A DNA stretch of 47,779 nt from Sphingobacteriia bacterium. Its GTDB lineage: Bacteria > Bacteroidota > Bacteroidia > B-17B0 > Aurantibacillaceae. The translations under genes were made by a program, and so were the position numbers. Under the pieces are notes generated by a model, which was given only the letters and a program-made list of their open reading frames with translations, ran no database searches and had not been told where the DNA came from. The stretch lies in contig RFNG01000119.1 of NCBI GenBank assembly GCA_009927275.1, forward strand, positions 1-47,779. The letters run 5' to 3'. Positions 18,166 through 28,355 of this stretch are shown piece after piece; positions within the stretch are counted from its first letter, which is position 1, and each line of letters begins with the position of its first letter.

Positions 18166-19305
18166 ATGAACTTTATTAAAACCGAACAACAACTCATGAT
18201 TTCTGACATGGTTCAGAAATTTGCAAAAGAACATTTGTACCCGTACATAATGGAATGGGATGAGCAGCAGATTTTTCCTAAATCAACACTTCAGCAACTC
18301 GGCTCCCTGGGTTTAATGGGAATTTTAGTGCCAGAAATGTATGGAGGTTCGGGTTTACAGTATGCGGATTATGTAACGGCATTAACTGAAATTGGCTCTG
18401 TTTGCGGTTCTGTAGGATTATCTGTAGCTGCGCATAACAGTTTGTGTACAGGTCATATATTACAATTTGGAAACGACGCCCAAAAAAAAACCTATCTGCC
18501 TAAATTAGCCAGTGGCTCATGGATTGGTGCTTGGGGATTAACTGAAGCCAATACCGGAAGCGATGCCATGCGAATGCAATGCACTGCAGTTAAAGAGGGG
18601 GCATATTGGATAATAAATGGCACAAAAAACTGGATTACCCACGGCATCAGCGCAGAGGTAGCTGTAGTTTTGGTACGCACAGGTGATCTACTGGATAGTC
18701 ACGGCATAACGGCATTTATTATAGAGCGTGACACGCCAGGCTTTAAAGGAGGAAAAAAAGAAAATAAATTAGGAATGCGCTGCAGTGAAACGGCCGAATT
18801 GATTTTTGATAATTGTAAAGTACACGAATCACAAATTTTAGGAAACGTTGGAGAAGGCTTTGTACAGGCCATGAAAATTTTAGATGGTGGGCGAATCAGT
18901 ATTGCGGCTTTGAGTTTAGGAATTGCCAAAGGCGCCATGGATGCCAGTTTAAAATATGCTAAAGAGCGACAGCAATTTGGTAAACCTATATCTCATTTTC
19001 AGGCTATAGCGTTTAAATTGGCAGATATGGCAACTGAATTTGAGGCGGCGCAATTACTCACCTTTCAGGCTGCAGCTTTAAAAGATAAAGGTCAAAAAGT
19101 TACACGCGAAAGCGCATTTGCAAAATATTATGCCAGTGAAGTGGCAGTTAAAATAAGTACTGAGGCTGTTCAAATTTTTGGCGGTTACGGTTATACTAAA
19201 GATTTTCCGGTTGAAAAATTTTACCGTGACAGTAAGTTATGCACTATTGGTGAAGGCACCAGTGAAATACAAAAATTAGTAATTGCCCGAGAATTATTAA
19301 AATAA
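18166..19305 (+). CDS. Acyl-CoA dehydrogenase
   Basis: FAD enzyme oxidising acyl-CoA to enoyl-CoA. The 379-aa product has the three-part fold: helical N-terminal domain, beta domain with AWGLTEANTGSDA and NGTKNWITHG near residues 122-154, and C-terminal domain with RQQFGKPISHFQAI and IFGGYGYTKDFPVEKFYRD. The Glu in IGEGTSEIQ near the end is at the catalytic-base position of short-chain (butyryl-CoA type) enzymes. Chain-length preference is inferred only. It lies in a tight cluster, 1 nt after apt. Confidence 0.95.
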   Translation: MNFIKTEQQLMISDMVQKFAKEHLYPYIMEWDEQQIFPKSTLQQLGSLGLMGILVPEMYGGSGLQYADYVTALTEIGSVCGSVGLSVAAHNSLCTGHILQFGNDAQKKTYLPKLASGSWIGAWGLTEANTGSDAMRMQCTAVKEGAYWIINGTKNWITHGISAEVAVVLVRTGDLLDSHGITAFIIERDTPGFKGGKKENKLGMRCSETAELIFDNCKVHESQILGNVGEGFVQAMKILDGGRISIAALSLGIAKGAMDASLKYAKERQQFGKPISHFQAIAFKLADMATEFEAAQLLTFQAAALKDKGQKVTRESAFAKYYASEVAVKISTEAVQIFGGYGYTKDFPVEKFYRDSKLCTIGEGTSEIQKLVIARELLK

Positions 19306-19307
19306 TT

Positions 19308-19772
19308 ATGACGCAGTCGCGACAGGCACTTAGCGTTTATCCAAAAGAAGCCATTCAATTTTTAACCCGCCATATCATGCGCGATTCGGCTGGTTTTAAT
19401 TGGCTTATAGAACATGAATATACAGAGCTGATTGCGCTTTTTGATGCCGTTCGAGATGACCGCAGAGCCTTTGCGATGCTCATGGATAAAAAGTTTTTTA
19501 TTTTAGCGGCATTTGTAAATGCAATTTGGGACGATGAAAAAGCTTTAAAGTTTTTAATGGATATGAAAGCATTTGAGTGGGCTGCATGTGCAAATCGTAT
19601 AAACGGTGATGTATCGGCCGAAGCATTTTTAAAGCGTATTAATCGTGATGACTATATATTGTTAGCGCATGCCATTCAAAGCCGTATTCACGAAGATGGT
19701 GATCGAAATGTTAGCCCGATAGGGGTTTTTAAAAATATATTTAATTTTAAAAAAATGTTTGGTAAAGACTAA
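19308..19772 (+). CDS. Helical repeat protein of unknown function
   Basis: The 154-aa product has no motif I can name. It is built from about four imperfect 25-residue units between residues 29 and 128: FNWLIEHEYTELIALFDAV, FAMLMDKKFFILAAFVNAI, LKFLMDMKAFEWAACANRI, EAFLKRINRDDYILLAHAI. The first two units are followed by a polar DDRRA or DDEKA, the third by GDVSA. This suggests a small helical solenoid used for binding. No signal peptide or membrane segment is seen, so it is probably cytoplasmic. I recall similar repeat proteins in other Bacteroidota, unnamed. Confidence 0.8.
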   Translation: MTQSRQALSVYPKEAIQFLTRHIMRDSAGFNWLIEHEYTELIALFDAVRDDRRAFAMLMDKKFFILAAFVNAIWDDEKALKFLMDMKAFEWAACANRINGDVSAEAFLKRINRDDYILLAHAIQSRIHEDGDRNVSPIGVFKNIFNFKKMFGKD

Positions 19773-19773
19773 A

Positions 19774-20001
19774 ATGAGAGAATTAGAAGTCATTCCGCAT
19801 CCCACTATGCGCATTAGTATTTTGCAATTTAATTCCCGTTTTCAAGTGCGCTTTGAAGCCGGCCCTATGGAACAGATTTATAAATTTGATACAGCACTTT
19901 ATAAAGACCTAAATGCTGTTAAGTCGGCTTTAAATGATGCGTTTATTGATCATGTGCGGGGTGTGTTTAATTCAATGTACACGCTATATTCCATACCCTA
20001 A
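19774..20001 (+). CDS. Small protein of unknown function
   Basis: The 75-aa product begins MRELEVIPHPTMRISILQFN; I take the ATG at 19774, 1 nt after the preceding stop, rather than the GTG-type start at 19759, which overlaps it. It is mixed alpha/beta in appearance, with no Cys pair, signal peptide or membrane helix. It is last in the radC-to-here cluster and may work with the repeat protein before it. No function can be assigned. Confidence 0.7.
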   Translation: MRELEVIPHPTMRISILQFNSRFQVRFEAGPMEQIYKFDTALYKDLNAVKSALNDAFIDHVRGVFNSMYTLYSIP

Positions 20002-20117
20002 TTACACGACCATAGTTATTTGTTTAAAGCAACTTTATTTTTTGGAAGTAAACAAGGTTTACGTATTAAGGGGTAAACAGAGCAACTAAGTTTTAACTTA
20101 AACGAAAACCTGCAAAT

Positions 20118-21887
20118 TCAAGATTTAATTTTCAGATCTAATTCGTTAAGCTGTTCAGCGCTAATTATAGAGGGCGCTTCAATCATTAAATCACGTCCCG
20201 AATTATTTTTTGGAAATGCTATTACATCGCGTATACTTTCCGATCCGCTAAATAGTGCACAAAGCCGATCAAGGCCAAAAGCGATGCCTCCATGGGGAGG
20301 TGCTCCATAGGTAAATGCATGCATTAAAAATCCAAACTGTTGTTCGGCAACTTCAGCACTAAAACCAAGTGTTTCAAACATTTGTTTTTGAAGCGCTGCA
20401 TCATGTATGCGTATGCTGCCACCACCAATTTCCACACCATTTATAACCAAATCATAGGCGTTTGCGCGCACGTCACCAGGATTAGTTTTTAATAATGGAA
20501 TATCCTCGCTTTTAGGAGATGTAAAAGGATGGTGCTTGGCATGCCAGCGTCCACGATACGATTCCGGTAAATTGGGATCACCAGAATTCCATTCTAAAAG
20601 TGGAAAATCCGTAACCCATAAACATGAAAACGTAGAATTGCTTCGCAAACCCATTCGGGTGCCCATTTCTAAACGTAATTCACTTAGCGCTTTTTGGGTT
20701 TGCTCTTTTGGACCTGCCAATATTAAAATTAAATCACCGGCTTGCGCTTTCATAAATGTGGCAACATTTTGCCAGTCGGATGAATTATAAAACTTGTCTA
20801 CACTTGACTTAAAGCTAGCATCTTCCAGTATTCGGCAATACGCTAAACCCTGGGCGCCAATTTGAGGGCGCTTTACCCAATCGTTTAATTCATCAAGTTG
20901 TTTACGGGTAAAAGCTGCGGCACCAGAAACACAAATCGCTGAAACATACTCAGATGTGTCAAAAATAGAAAACCCTTTACCACACAAATACGGTTTAAGA
21001 TCGTGAATAAGCATATCAAATCGCATATCGGGCTTGTCGTTACCATACAAGGACATTGCTTTTGCATAATCCATTCGAATAAATGGCTCAAGTTGTATTT
21101 GCTTTATTGTAAAAAATAAATGCTGTACCAAACTTTCAAATGTTGTGATGATATCGTCCTGGGTTACAAAACTCATTTCACAGTCTATTTGAGTAAATTC
21201 AGGTTGACGGTCCGCTCTTAAATCTTCGTCTCGAAAACATTTTACAATTTGAAAGTATTTGTCAAATCCACTAACCATTAAAAGTTGTTTAAAGGTTTGT
21301 GGACTTTGAGGGAGTGCATAAAATTGTCCGCTGTGCATGCGGCTGGGAACTACAAAATCGCGTGCCCCCTCTGGAGTAGATTTTATTAAAACGGGTGTTT
21401 CAATTTCAAGAAATCCCAGTTGGTTCATAAAATTTCGTACTGCAATCGTTATGCGGTGTCGAAGTTCAATTTTTTGTCGTAATGGGTTTCGGCGTAAATC
21501 CAAATACCTGTATTGCATGCGTAATTCTTCTCCGCCATCGGTATCGTCTTCTATGGTAAACGGCGGGGTTTGTGCAGCATTAATAAGTTCAAAAGCTCGA
21601 ACTTGTAATTCAATTTGCCCGGTAACTAATTGCGTATTATGACGTTCACGTTCAATAACCAAGCCTTCGGCACAAATTACAGATTCGCGGGTTAATTCTG
21701 AAGCCGCCTTGCACAAACTGGAATTTAAGGCTTCATTAAACGCAAGCTGTGTAATGCCATAGCGATCCCGTAAATCTATAAACACCATACCGCCCAAGCG
21801 ACGTACGCGCTGAACCCAGCCGCAAAGTTTTACAGTATTTCCGATATGTTCAGTATTTAAGGCGCCGCAAGTATGTGTTCTGTACAT
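20118..21887 (-). CDS. aspS: Aspartate-tRNA ligase
   Basis: Class II synthetase charging tRNA-Asp. The 589-aa product is the bacterial type: N-terminal anticodon-binding OB domain ([23 protein letters not shown]), a motif 2 region with [19 protein letters not shown] near residue 217, an inserted bacterial (GAD-type) domain in the middle, and motif 3 near the end ([16 protein letters not shown]). An asnS gene in the same window suggests Asn-tRNA is made directly and that AspRS can be discriminating. A TAATTTTA element lies 4 nt before its ATG. Confidence 0.97.
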   Translation of the reverse strand: MYRTHTCGALNTEHIGNTVKLCGWVQRVRRLGGMVFIDLRDRYGITQLAFNEALNSSLCKAASELTRESVICAEGLVIERERHNTQLVTGQIELQVRAFELINAAQTPPFTIEDDTDGGEELRMQYRYLDLRRNPLRQKIELRHRITIAVRNFMNQLGFLEIETPVLIKSTPEGARDFVVPSRMHSGQFYALPQSPQTFKQLLMVSGFDKYFQIVKCFRDEDLRADRQPEFTQIDCEMSFVTQDDIITTFESLVQHLFFTIKQIQLEPFIRMDYAKAMSLYGNDKPDMRFDMLIHDLKPYLCGKGFSIFDTSEYVSAICVSGAAAFTRKQLDELNDWVKRPQIGAQGLAYCRILEDASFKSSVDKFYNSSDWQNVATFMKAQAGDLILILAGPKEQTQKALSELRLEMGTRMGLRSNSTFSCLWVTDFPLLEWNSGDPNLPESYRGRWHAKHHPFTSPKSEDIPLLKTNPGDVRANAYDLVINGVEIGGGSIRIHDAALQKQMFETLGFSAEVAEQQFGFLMHAFTYGAPPHGGIAFGLDRLCALFSGSESIRDVIAFPKNNSGRDLMIEAPSIISAEQLNELDLKIKS

Positions 21888-21891
21888 AGTG

Positions 21892-21899
21892 TAAAATTA
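21892..21899 (-). promoter_or_regulatory. Possible -7 element before aspS
   Basis: On the minus strand TAATTTTA ends 4 nt before the aspS ATG. It fits TAnnTTTG except for the last base. No clear -33 TTTG is seen. It lies in the 18-nt gap after the GSCFA gene, so aspS may have its own start inside the longer operon. Confidence 0.3.
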
Positions 21900-21905
21900 C
21901 ATGTT

Positions 21906-22853
21906 TTAATGGGCATTAGGCATCCAATGGGGAGCCATAGATTTAATTTTTTTTAAAAGGTTTTGTTGATGTTGCAGATCCGATGCACTTCGGTTTTCAG
22001 AAATATGATTTTGAAACTTTGTATAGTCCTCTAATACCTCAAAAAGAAGTTGTTGGTCTTTATTATAAAATGTTGTTATAAATTTTTTCCAAATGTAATC
22101 TATGGCCTGTGAATTTGGATGTGCAAGATCGGCTTTATAAAAACGATAGTCCCTCAGGTCTTCCTGAATCCATTCAAAAGATGGAAAATAGTAAATGTCA
22201 GGATGTTTTTGAATAAGCATGTGCAATGCCACATGTAAAACACTTTTACTTAAAACATTTTCGTGTATGCCATCTCGTAAGTGTTTTACGGGAGAAATGG
22301 TAAAAATAATTTTAAGATCTGGATTTATATTTTTTAATAAGGTTAGTATACTAGAGCTGCTTAATACCAAATCGTGTACATCCGATAACTCTTTCCAAAA
22401 ATCAGAGGCCGGTTGCTTATGACAATTAGCACATACAAAATCATGTTGCTTATGCTTGTATACCCAAGCGCTGCCCCACGTTATAAATAGTGCTTTAGAT
22501 TTAAGTAATACCTTAAATTGTTTAGCTTGTTGTTGACGTAAGGTATTTTGTAATGCCTGGGGATCTGAAGCAGAAATTTGACCGTGTGTAAAAAAACTGC
22601 AATAGCGGTTGGTATCTCGTTTTACGAAGGACGTAACAGGCACTTCAATTTGAGTTAAAACGGAACGTAAAATTTGATTAATGGCCAGGGGATGGTAAAT
22701 ATTACCAAACATATTTGAAAAAACAGGAAGGTTATATGCATTAAGCCGTTCGTATAAATGTTCGGAAAAGCATGACCCTTCAAATACAATGGTATCGTTA
22801 CATTGCAACTCAAACGGCGCGGGTTTTGCCTTTAAGTCAAGATGAAATTTCAT
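21906..22853 (-). CDS. GSCFA family protein
   Basis: The GSCFA family is related to SGNH/GDSL hydrolases; its substrate is unknown. The 315-aa product from ATG 22853 begins [16 protein letters not shown]; an in-frame TTG 21 nt upstream is less likely because the ATG overlaps the preceding stop as ATGA. The name-giving motif is [14 protein letters not shown] (Ser27 in GSCF, residues 26-29). A C-terminal [14 protein letters not shown] looks like the SGNH Asp-x-x-His block. No signal peptide is seen. It sits between the CCA enzyme and aspS. Confidence 0.88.
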   Translation of the reverse strand: MKFHLDLKAKPAPFELQCNDTIVFEGSCFSEHLYERLNAYNLPVFSNMFGNIYHPLAINQILRSVLTQIEVPVTSFVKRDTNRYCSFFTHGQISASDPQALQNTLRQQQAKQFKVLLKSKALFITWGSAWVYKHKQHDFVCANCHKQPASDFWKELSDVHDLVLSSSSILTLLKNINPDLKIIFTISPVKHLRDGIHENVLSKSVLHVALHMLIQKHPDIYYFPSFEWIQEDLRDYRFYKADLAHPNSQAIDYIWKKFITTFYNKDQQLLFEVLEDYTKFQNHISENRSASDLQHQQNLLKKIKSMAPHWMPNAH

Positions 22854-24245
22854 ACGGGATGTTGTTTGTGCCAAGAGTCTAAAAAATCAAGCGCCTCTTG
22901 AACTTGATTTGGTATAATTCCGTCTAAAATAGCATCTTTCAAAGCATCTTTCATCAATCCAATGCGCTTACAGGGTTTTAAGTTATAGCGAAACATAATA
23001 TCTTCTCCGCTAACTGGTGCTTGCCAGTTTCGAATACGGTCACGGGCCTCAAGCTCTATTAACTTTTGCCTAACAAGCGCAAAATTGGTTAAATACCGTT
23101 TAACCTTAAGCGGATTTTTAGTGGTAATGTCAGACTCACAAAGCAGCATTAAATCGTCTATAGCATCACCCGCTTCAAATAAAAGCCTTCTAACTGCACT
23201 GTCGGTAACTTCACTTTTTGCTAAAACAATTGGTCTTAAATGCAACTGAACCAGTTTTTGAACGTATTGCATTTTTTCATTTAAGGGAAGTTTTAAACGT
23301 TTAAAAATTTGAGGTACCATTCGGGCACCTTTATCTTCATGTCCGTGAAACGTAAAGCCATGTCCGGGTTCAAATCGTTTTGTTTTTGGTTTGGCAATAT
23401 CGTGTAAGAGTGCAGCCCACAATAGCCATAACGAATTTGTTTTTTGAGATAAGTTATCAAGAACTTCAAGTGTATGGTAAAAATTATCCTTGTGTGATTT
23501 TCCATTTATGGTTTCGGTGCCTTTTAATGCATGTAATTCAGGAAAAATAATTTTTAGTAAAGTAGTTTCATCAAGTAGCGTAAAACCTCTGGAAGGAAAA
23601 GGGGGCGGTTATAATTTTATGCAACTCCTCATGTATGCGCTCCATGGAAATAATTTCTATACGTCCTGCCTGCTGTTCAATAGATTTTAGGGTTTCATCT
23701 TGTATGGTAAATTGAAGTTGCGTTGCAAATCTAATGGCGCGTAACATACGCAAAGGATCATCCGAAAACGTAATATTCGGATCGCAAGGCGTTTTTAAAA
23801 TACCTGCATTTAAATCATGTAATCCTGAAAATAAATCAATTAATTGTCCATATGTTGGTCCGTTAACAGATACGGCCAGTGCATTTACGGTAAAATCTCT
23901 ACGGCTTAAATCATCAAAAAGCGAACCGTTTTCTACTATTGGTTTTCGTGAATTACGTGTATAACTTTCTTTACGGGCTCCAACAAATTCAAGCTCATAA
24001 CCATTCCAAATAATTTGAGCCGTTCCAAAATTTTTAAAAACACATAATTTAGATTCGGGTACTTTTTGATGCACAGTTTCAGCTAACTGTATGCCCGACC
24101 CCAAGGTTACAAAATCTATATCCTTGCTTGTACGATGTAATAAAAAATCGCGAACATAACCACCCACTACATAGGTGTTTTGACGAAGTTGCTCTGCAGC
24201 CTCCTGTACTATTTTAAATACCGGTTCATTTAAAAACGGAAACAT
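22850..24245 (-). CDS. cca: tRNA nucleotidyltransferase (CCA-adding type, HD domain), frame broken once
   Basis: Class II polymerase-beta-type nucleotidyltransferase that adds or repairs tRNA 3' CCA. The N-terminal part has [21 protein letters not shown] (residues 27-47) with the catalytic Asp pair, [20 protein letters not shown] and the [12 protein letters not shown] block. The C-terminal part has an HD domain ([20 protein letters not shown]). One base must be removed at the C5/T4 stretch (plus-strand G5 run 23601-23605) to join them: [15 protein letters not shown] then follows. The joined protein is 464 aa, the usual length. Sequencing error is the simplest explanation. The stop overlaps the GSCFA start. 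Confidence 0.92.
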
Positions 24246-24248
24246 GTT

Positions 24249-25421
24249 TTAAATAGATTTTCTGCGATTTAATTCTTGTATAATTAATTTTAGTTCACGA
24301 CCGGTTTGCCCTTTTACACTGGTGTTTTCTTGTGCCCTGCGTATTAGATACGGCAGCACATCAGCTACCGGACCATAGGGCAAATACTTTGCCACATTAT
24401 AACCTAAATGTGCCAAATTAAAGCTGATATGATCAGACATTCCAAATAACTGAGAAAACCAAATATGTGGATGATTGGGCTGTAAACCTTTTTGCTGAAT
24501 GGCTTTTGCTAAAAGTAAACTGCTTTCTTCATTATGAGTTCCCGCACAGAACGCTATGTTATTAATGTGGTTTAAACAAAAATGCAATGCTGCATTATAA
24601 TCCGCATCCGTTTTGGCTTTGGTGTCTTGGATGGGATCAGGATAGCCCTTCGATGTGGCCCGTGCTCGTTCTTTTTCCATATAGGCACCCCGAACAAGTT
24701 TAGCGCCAATTTTAAATGATTTTTGGCATGCCTGCTGATAATGTGTTTGCAATACTTCTAAGCGGTCATGCCGGTACATTTGATATGTATTGTAAATCCA
24801 TACTTGATCACGGTTTAAACGTTCCATGTGTTCTAACGCAATTGTATCTATGGCATTCTGAATCCAGCTTTCTTCGGCGTCTATAAATAGTTTTTGTTGT
24901 TTTTCATATGCTAAATTACAAATCGCTGTTACACGATTACGAGCTCTTTCCCACGCCTGACGTGCCTCTGTATTAAGTTCGTCCGAATGGCTCACGGCTT
25001 CGAGCAACTCCATAGACGCCACACCTGTTACTTTAAATACACTAAACGGAATGGCATCATTTTCAGATGCGTTTTCAATACTCGCCATTATTTCAGCTGC
25101 AGTTGCGTTAAAAACGTCCTCTTCGGCTTTGCCCTCCACACTGTAATCTAATATAGAACCTATTCCAAATTCATTTAAATGATTTACGGTTTCTGCACAT
25201 GCCTTTATGTGTTCTCCACCAACAAATTGTTTAAAAATGGTTTTTTTAATTATCGATTTAAAACCAAGTTTAAGTGCCAGCGGGCTAATCCACGAACCTA
25301 ACTTTACCAGTTTAGGAAATGCTAATAATTTAAATAAAAGGTACGATTGCCGTAAATCAGAATCTGTTTTAGACGCAAACGCAATTTGAGTATTTTCAAA
25401 GTTGGGTAAATTAGTATCCAT
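24249..25421 (-). CDS. Proline dehydrogenase
   Basis: FAD enzyme oxidising proline to pyrroline-5-carboxylate, first step of proline catabolism. The 390-aa product has a TIM-barrel pattern: SILDYSVEGK near residue 91, the conserved KLVRGAYMEKERARATSKG, AGTHNEES, and the FAD/substrate-binding end with YLPYGPVADVLPYLIRRAQEN. It is the monofunctional type; a separate P5C dehydrogenase must be elsewhere. It overlaps the M16 gene by 11 bp, so the two are likely co-expressed. Confidence 0.94.
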   Translation of the reverse strand: MDTNLPNFENTQIAFASKTDSDLRQSYLLFKLLAFPKLVKLGSWISPLALKLGFKSIIKKTIFKQFVGGEHIKACAETVNHLNEFGIGSILDYSVEGKAEEDVFNATAAEIMASIENASENDAIPFSVFKVTGVASMELLEAVSHSDELNTEARQAWERARNRVTAICNLAYEKQQKLFIDAEESWIQNAIDTIALEHMERLNRDQVWIYNTYQMYRHDRLEVLQTHYQQACQKSFKIGAKLVRGAYMEKERARATSKGYPDPIQDTKAKTDADYNAALHFCLNHINNIAFCAGTHNEESSLLLAKAIQQKGLQPNHPHIWFSQLFGMSDHISFNLAHLGYNVAKYLPYGPVADVLPYLIRRAQENTSVKGQTGRELKLIIQELNRRKSI

Positions 25422-28353
25422 ACAGTGTTTTTAAATCCAAAAATTGAATATTACCGTAAGGTTTTAGCACAGCACTATTCAAATTTTCTTTTTTTCCAAT
25501 AATTAAAATGCTACGTTGAGGTTGTTTAATTTCTGTTTTATGAAACGAATGCAAGTCCTTAAATGTTAATGAAGGCACTGATTTATAAATAGTTTCTCTA
25601 ACATCAACAGTATGGTCTAACGCTTGAGCCTGAATTATTTTAAAAAAAACTTCACTGTTATTAATACGCTGCGTTTGAATCTCTTGCATTACTGAAGATT
25701 TAGCATTTTCAAAACTACTTTGTGAATAGGGTAGGCTGTCTAATAAGGCTACCATTCCTTTTAAGGCATCTTCAAGCTTGTCGGCTTGTGAACCGATATA
25801 GGCGACATTGATAAAATTTCGGTCTGATCGCGTAGGGCTCATATAACGAGCATAAGTTGAATAGGCTAGGGCTTTAGATTCACGTAATTCTTGAAAAACA
25901 ATACTGCTCATACCACCACCAAAATAGGCATTAAACAAATTTACCTGTGGTAATAAATGTATATTGTAAGGAGCTCCTTTACTTATAAAAAGCACTTCAG
26001 TTTGCGTCATGTCAAATTCTGCAGCAAAAACTCCAGATTTAATAGTTGATTGCGTCCAGGGTTTAAACGGTGGACATGGTTTTTTTGCTGTTTTTAGAGG
26101 GTAGCAAGCATGCATAACCCGGGCTAAAGAATCTAATTGTAAAGGGCCGTAAAACAACACTTGGGCTTCATATTTTAGTAAAGAAGCAATTAAAGCTTCA
26201 AGTTGTTGTGGTTGTATGTTTTTTAAAGCATCATTAGACAACTGATGTGTAAAGGGATTATCTGCGCCGTATAGCACATAATTCATTAATGCACGATTTA
26301 AGAGTATTCGCTTATCAAGTTTTGCATCGGCTCGGTTTTTTAAAATATCCTCAATAAGATTTTTTAATTTTTGGGGATTAATTTTGGGATGTTGCAGCAT
26401 TTCAATCAAAATTTCAAATGCAGGAATAAACCCGTCCTTTAATCCCGAAAGGTTGATCCAAGTTTGTTCGGCATCATTAAACACATTTATGGTACACCCT
26501 AAACGGTAAAGCTCTTCTTTTATAGCCTGAGGACTTTGTTTTGAAGTGCCTAAAAACGGAATGTACTGTATGGCAACAGGTAACATGGTGTTTTGTTGGC
26601 TTCCCATTTTTAATCGTATATAACATTCAAAAAGTTCATTATCATTATTTTTTTGATACATGTAAGATATGCCCGGAGCAAATGTTCCGGAGCTTACCGC
26701 TGTAGAAAAATTTATAAAACTGGGTTGGATTTCGGTTTCAGGCTTTTTGAGTTTAAGGTGTTTTACAAATTCGGATTCCGTATTACGGTTAACACCTACT
26801 GGAGTTATAGAAGGTTTTACAACACTTTTTACAGAGCTGTCGGTTCCGGTATGTTTATATACGCGTACCGCAAGCGAATCTTTTAAATATAAATTAGCAA
26901 AGCGCATAATATCCGACTTATTCAATTGTTCAAGGCGCTTGAGGTAGTTTACCTCATTTATCCATGGAACACCATTAATAAATGCATTTAAAACGCCATA
27001 TGCACGGCTGCTATTTTGTTCTAAGTTTTTTGTGTTTTTAAGTTTTAAATCGGTTATAACAGCTTTTATTAGCCAATCTGGAAAGTCACCCTGTTGCAGT
27101 TTTTGAATTTGCGCTTGAATTATTTGTTCAAGTGCTTCTAAACTCTGATTTGATTTTGGGCTTGCGCTAATTCCAAAAAAACTATGTTCATTTAAATTAA
27201 AATTAACAACATTACTTGATAAGGCCCTTTGCGCCTGATTAATATTAAGGTCCAGTAATCCTGCGGTGCCGTTATGTAATATCAAACTGCTTAATAAGGC
27301 ACAGTCGGCTTCCGGGGTTCCGGCAGCTGGATAGCGAAATCCTAAGAGGAGAGATTCCGGATTAGGACCATAAAGGTGTATCGGTTGAGCTATGGGTTTA
27401 AATACGGAAGTTGAAATCCGTTTCGGCAATGCTTTGGGTTTCATATACCCAAAAGCAGATTCTATTTCTCGAATAATTTCATCCGGATTAAAATCACCAC
27501 ATAAGATGAGTGCCATATTATTTGGCACATAATAGGTTGTGTAAAATTCACGTATGGCTTTTAAGGATGGATTTTTAAGATGCGCTATAGTTCCAATTGT
27601 GGTTTGAGTACCATACGTATGATCCGGAAATAAGCCATTAAACATGGCATCCCATACTTTATCATCATCATTATCAAGACTTCTGTTTTTTTCTTCATAA
27701 ACAGCTTCCAGTTCGGTATGAAAAAGTCTAAATACGGGGTCTTTAAAACGCTCTGCCTCTATGTGCAACCATGTTTTTATTTGGTTGCTGGGAATGTCAT
27801 TAACATAAACCGTTTGATCAAACCATGTAAATGCGTTTGTGCCTTCTGCGCCCAAATGACTCATTAATTTATCATATTCATTAGCAATGGCATAGGTTGA
27901 CGCTAACTGACTTACACTATCGATGTTATGGTAAAGCATGGCACGCTTAGTGCTGTCTTGCGTTGATTTGTAGATTTCAAAAAGATTTTCAATAACTTGA
28001 AGCTGAGCCGATTCTTTTTTATAGTCTAAACTACCGAATTGCGCTGTTCCTTTAAAAAGCATATGTTCTAGGTAATGCGCAAGACCTGTGTTATCCGGTG
28101 GATCGTTTTTACTACCGGCCCTAACTGCAATATAAGTTTGTATGCGAGGTGTTTTTTTGTTTACAGATAAAAAAATTTGTAATCCGTTGCTTAGTGTATA
28201 TTGCCTGAGGCCCATTGGATCGCCCTTGATGATTACTGCACGGGAGGCAATACTTGTATCGATGGCCGGCGGCATATGGCCCTTATATTTACCTGGCTTT
28301 TGTGCACTAAGCGTAAATAATAAAAGGCTTGAAAAAAGAAAAATTAATTTCAT
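25411..28353 (-). CDS. M16 family zinc metallopeptidase, two-domain
   Basis: Pitrilysin/insulinase-family peptidase. The 980-aa protein has a signal peptide (about residues 1-17, ending LSAQ), the inverted zinc motif HYLEH at residues 93-97 and a downstream Glu in AVYEEKNRSLDNDDD. The second half is a catalytically inactive-looking M16 domain (MTQTEVLFISKGAP, FNAYFGGGMSSIVFQELRESKALAYSTYARY), as usual in two-domain members. Periplasmic or envelope location is inferred from the leader. The gene is 2 nt after dnaX. Confidence 0.94.
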   Translation of the reverse strand: MKLIFLFSSLLLFTLSAQKPGKYKGHMPPAIDTSIASRAVIIKGDPMGLRQYTLSNGLQIFLSVNKKTPRIQTYIAVRAGSKNDPPDNTGLAHYLEHMLFKGTAQFGSLDYKKESAQLQVIENLFEIYKSTQDSTKRAMLYHNIDSVSQLASTYAIANEYDKLMSHLGAEGTNAFTWFDQTVYVNDIPSNQIKTWLHIEAERFKDPVFRLFHTELEAVYEEKNRSLDNDDDKVWDAMFNGLFPDHTYGTQTTIGTIAHLKNPSLKAIREFYTTYYVPNNMALILCGDFNPDEIIREIESAFGYMKPKALPKRISTSVFKPIAQPIHLYGPNPESLLLGFRYPAAGTPEADCALLSSLILHNGTAGLLDLNINQAQRALSSNVVNFNLNEHSFFGISASPKSNQSLEALEQIIQAQIQKLQQGDFPDWLIKAVITDLKLKNTKNLEQNSSRAYGVLNAFINGVPWINEVNYLKRLEQLNKSDIMRFANLYLKDSLAVRVYKHTGTDSSVKSVVKPSITPVGVNRNTESEFVKHLKLKKPETEIQPSFINFSTAVSSGTFAPGISYMYQKNNDNELFECYIRLKMGSQQNTMLPVAIQYIPFLGTSKQSPQAIKEELYRLGCTINVFNDAEQTWINLSGLKDGFIPAFEILIEMLQHPKINPQKLKNLIEDILKNRADAKLDKRILLNRALMNYVLYGADNPFTHQLSNDALKNIQPQQLEALIASLLKYEAQVLFYGPLQLDSLARVMHACYPLKTAKKPCPPFKPWTQSTIKSGVFAAEFDMTQTEVLFISKGAPYNIHLLPQVNLFNAYFGGGMSSIVFQELRESKALAYSTYARYMSPTRSDRNFINVAYIGSQADKLEDALKGMVALLDSLPYSQSSFENAKSSVMQEIQTQRINNSEVFFKIIQAQALDHTVDVRETIYKSVPSLTFKDLHSFHKTEIKQPQRSILIIGKKENLNSAVLKPYGNIQFLDLKTLYGY

Positions 28354-28355
28354 AG

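Noticed and set aside
20087-20100. TAAGTT-TT-AACTTA inverted repeat between convergent genes
   Set aside because: Too short and A/T-rich, without a G/C stem, to call a terminator.
23293-23505. 70-aa open frame on the minus strand within the CCA enzyme gene
   Set aside because: It is in the third frame and lacks the family sequence; the true frame runs through it.
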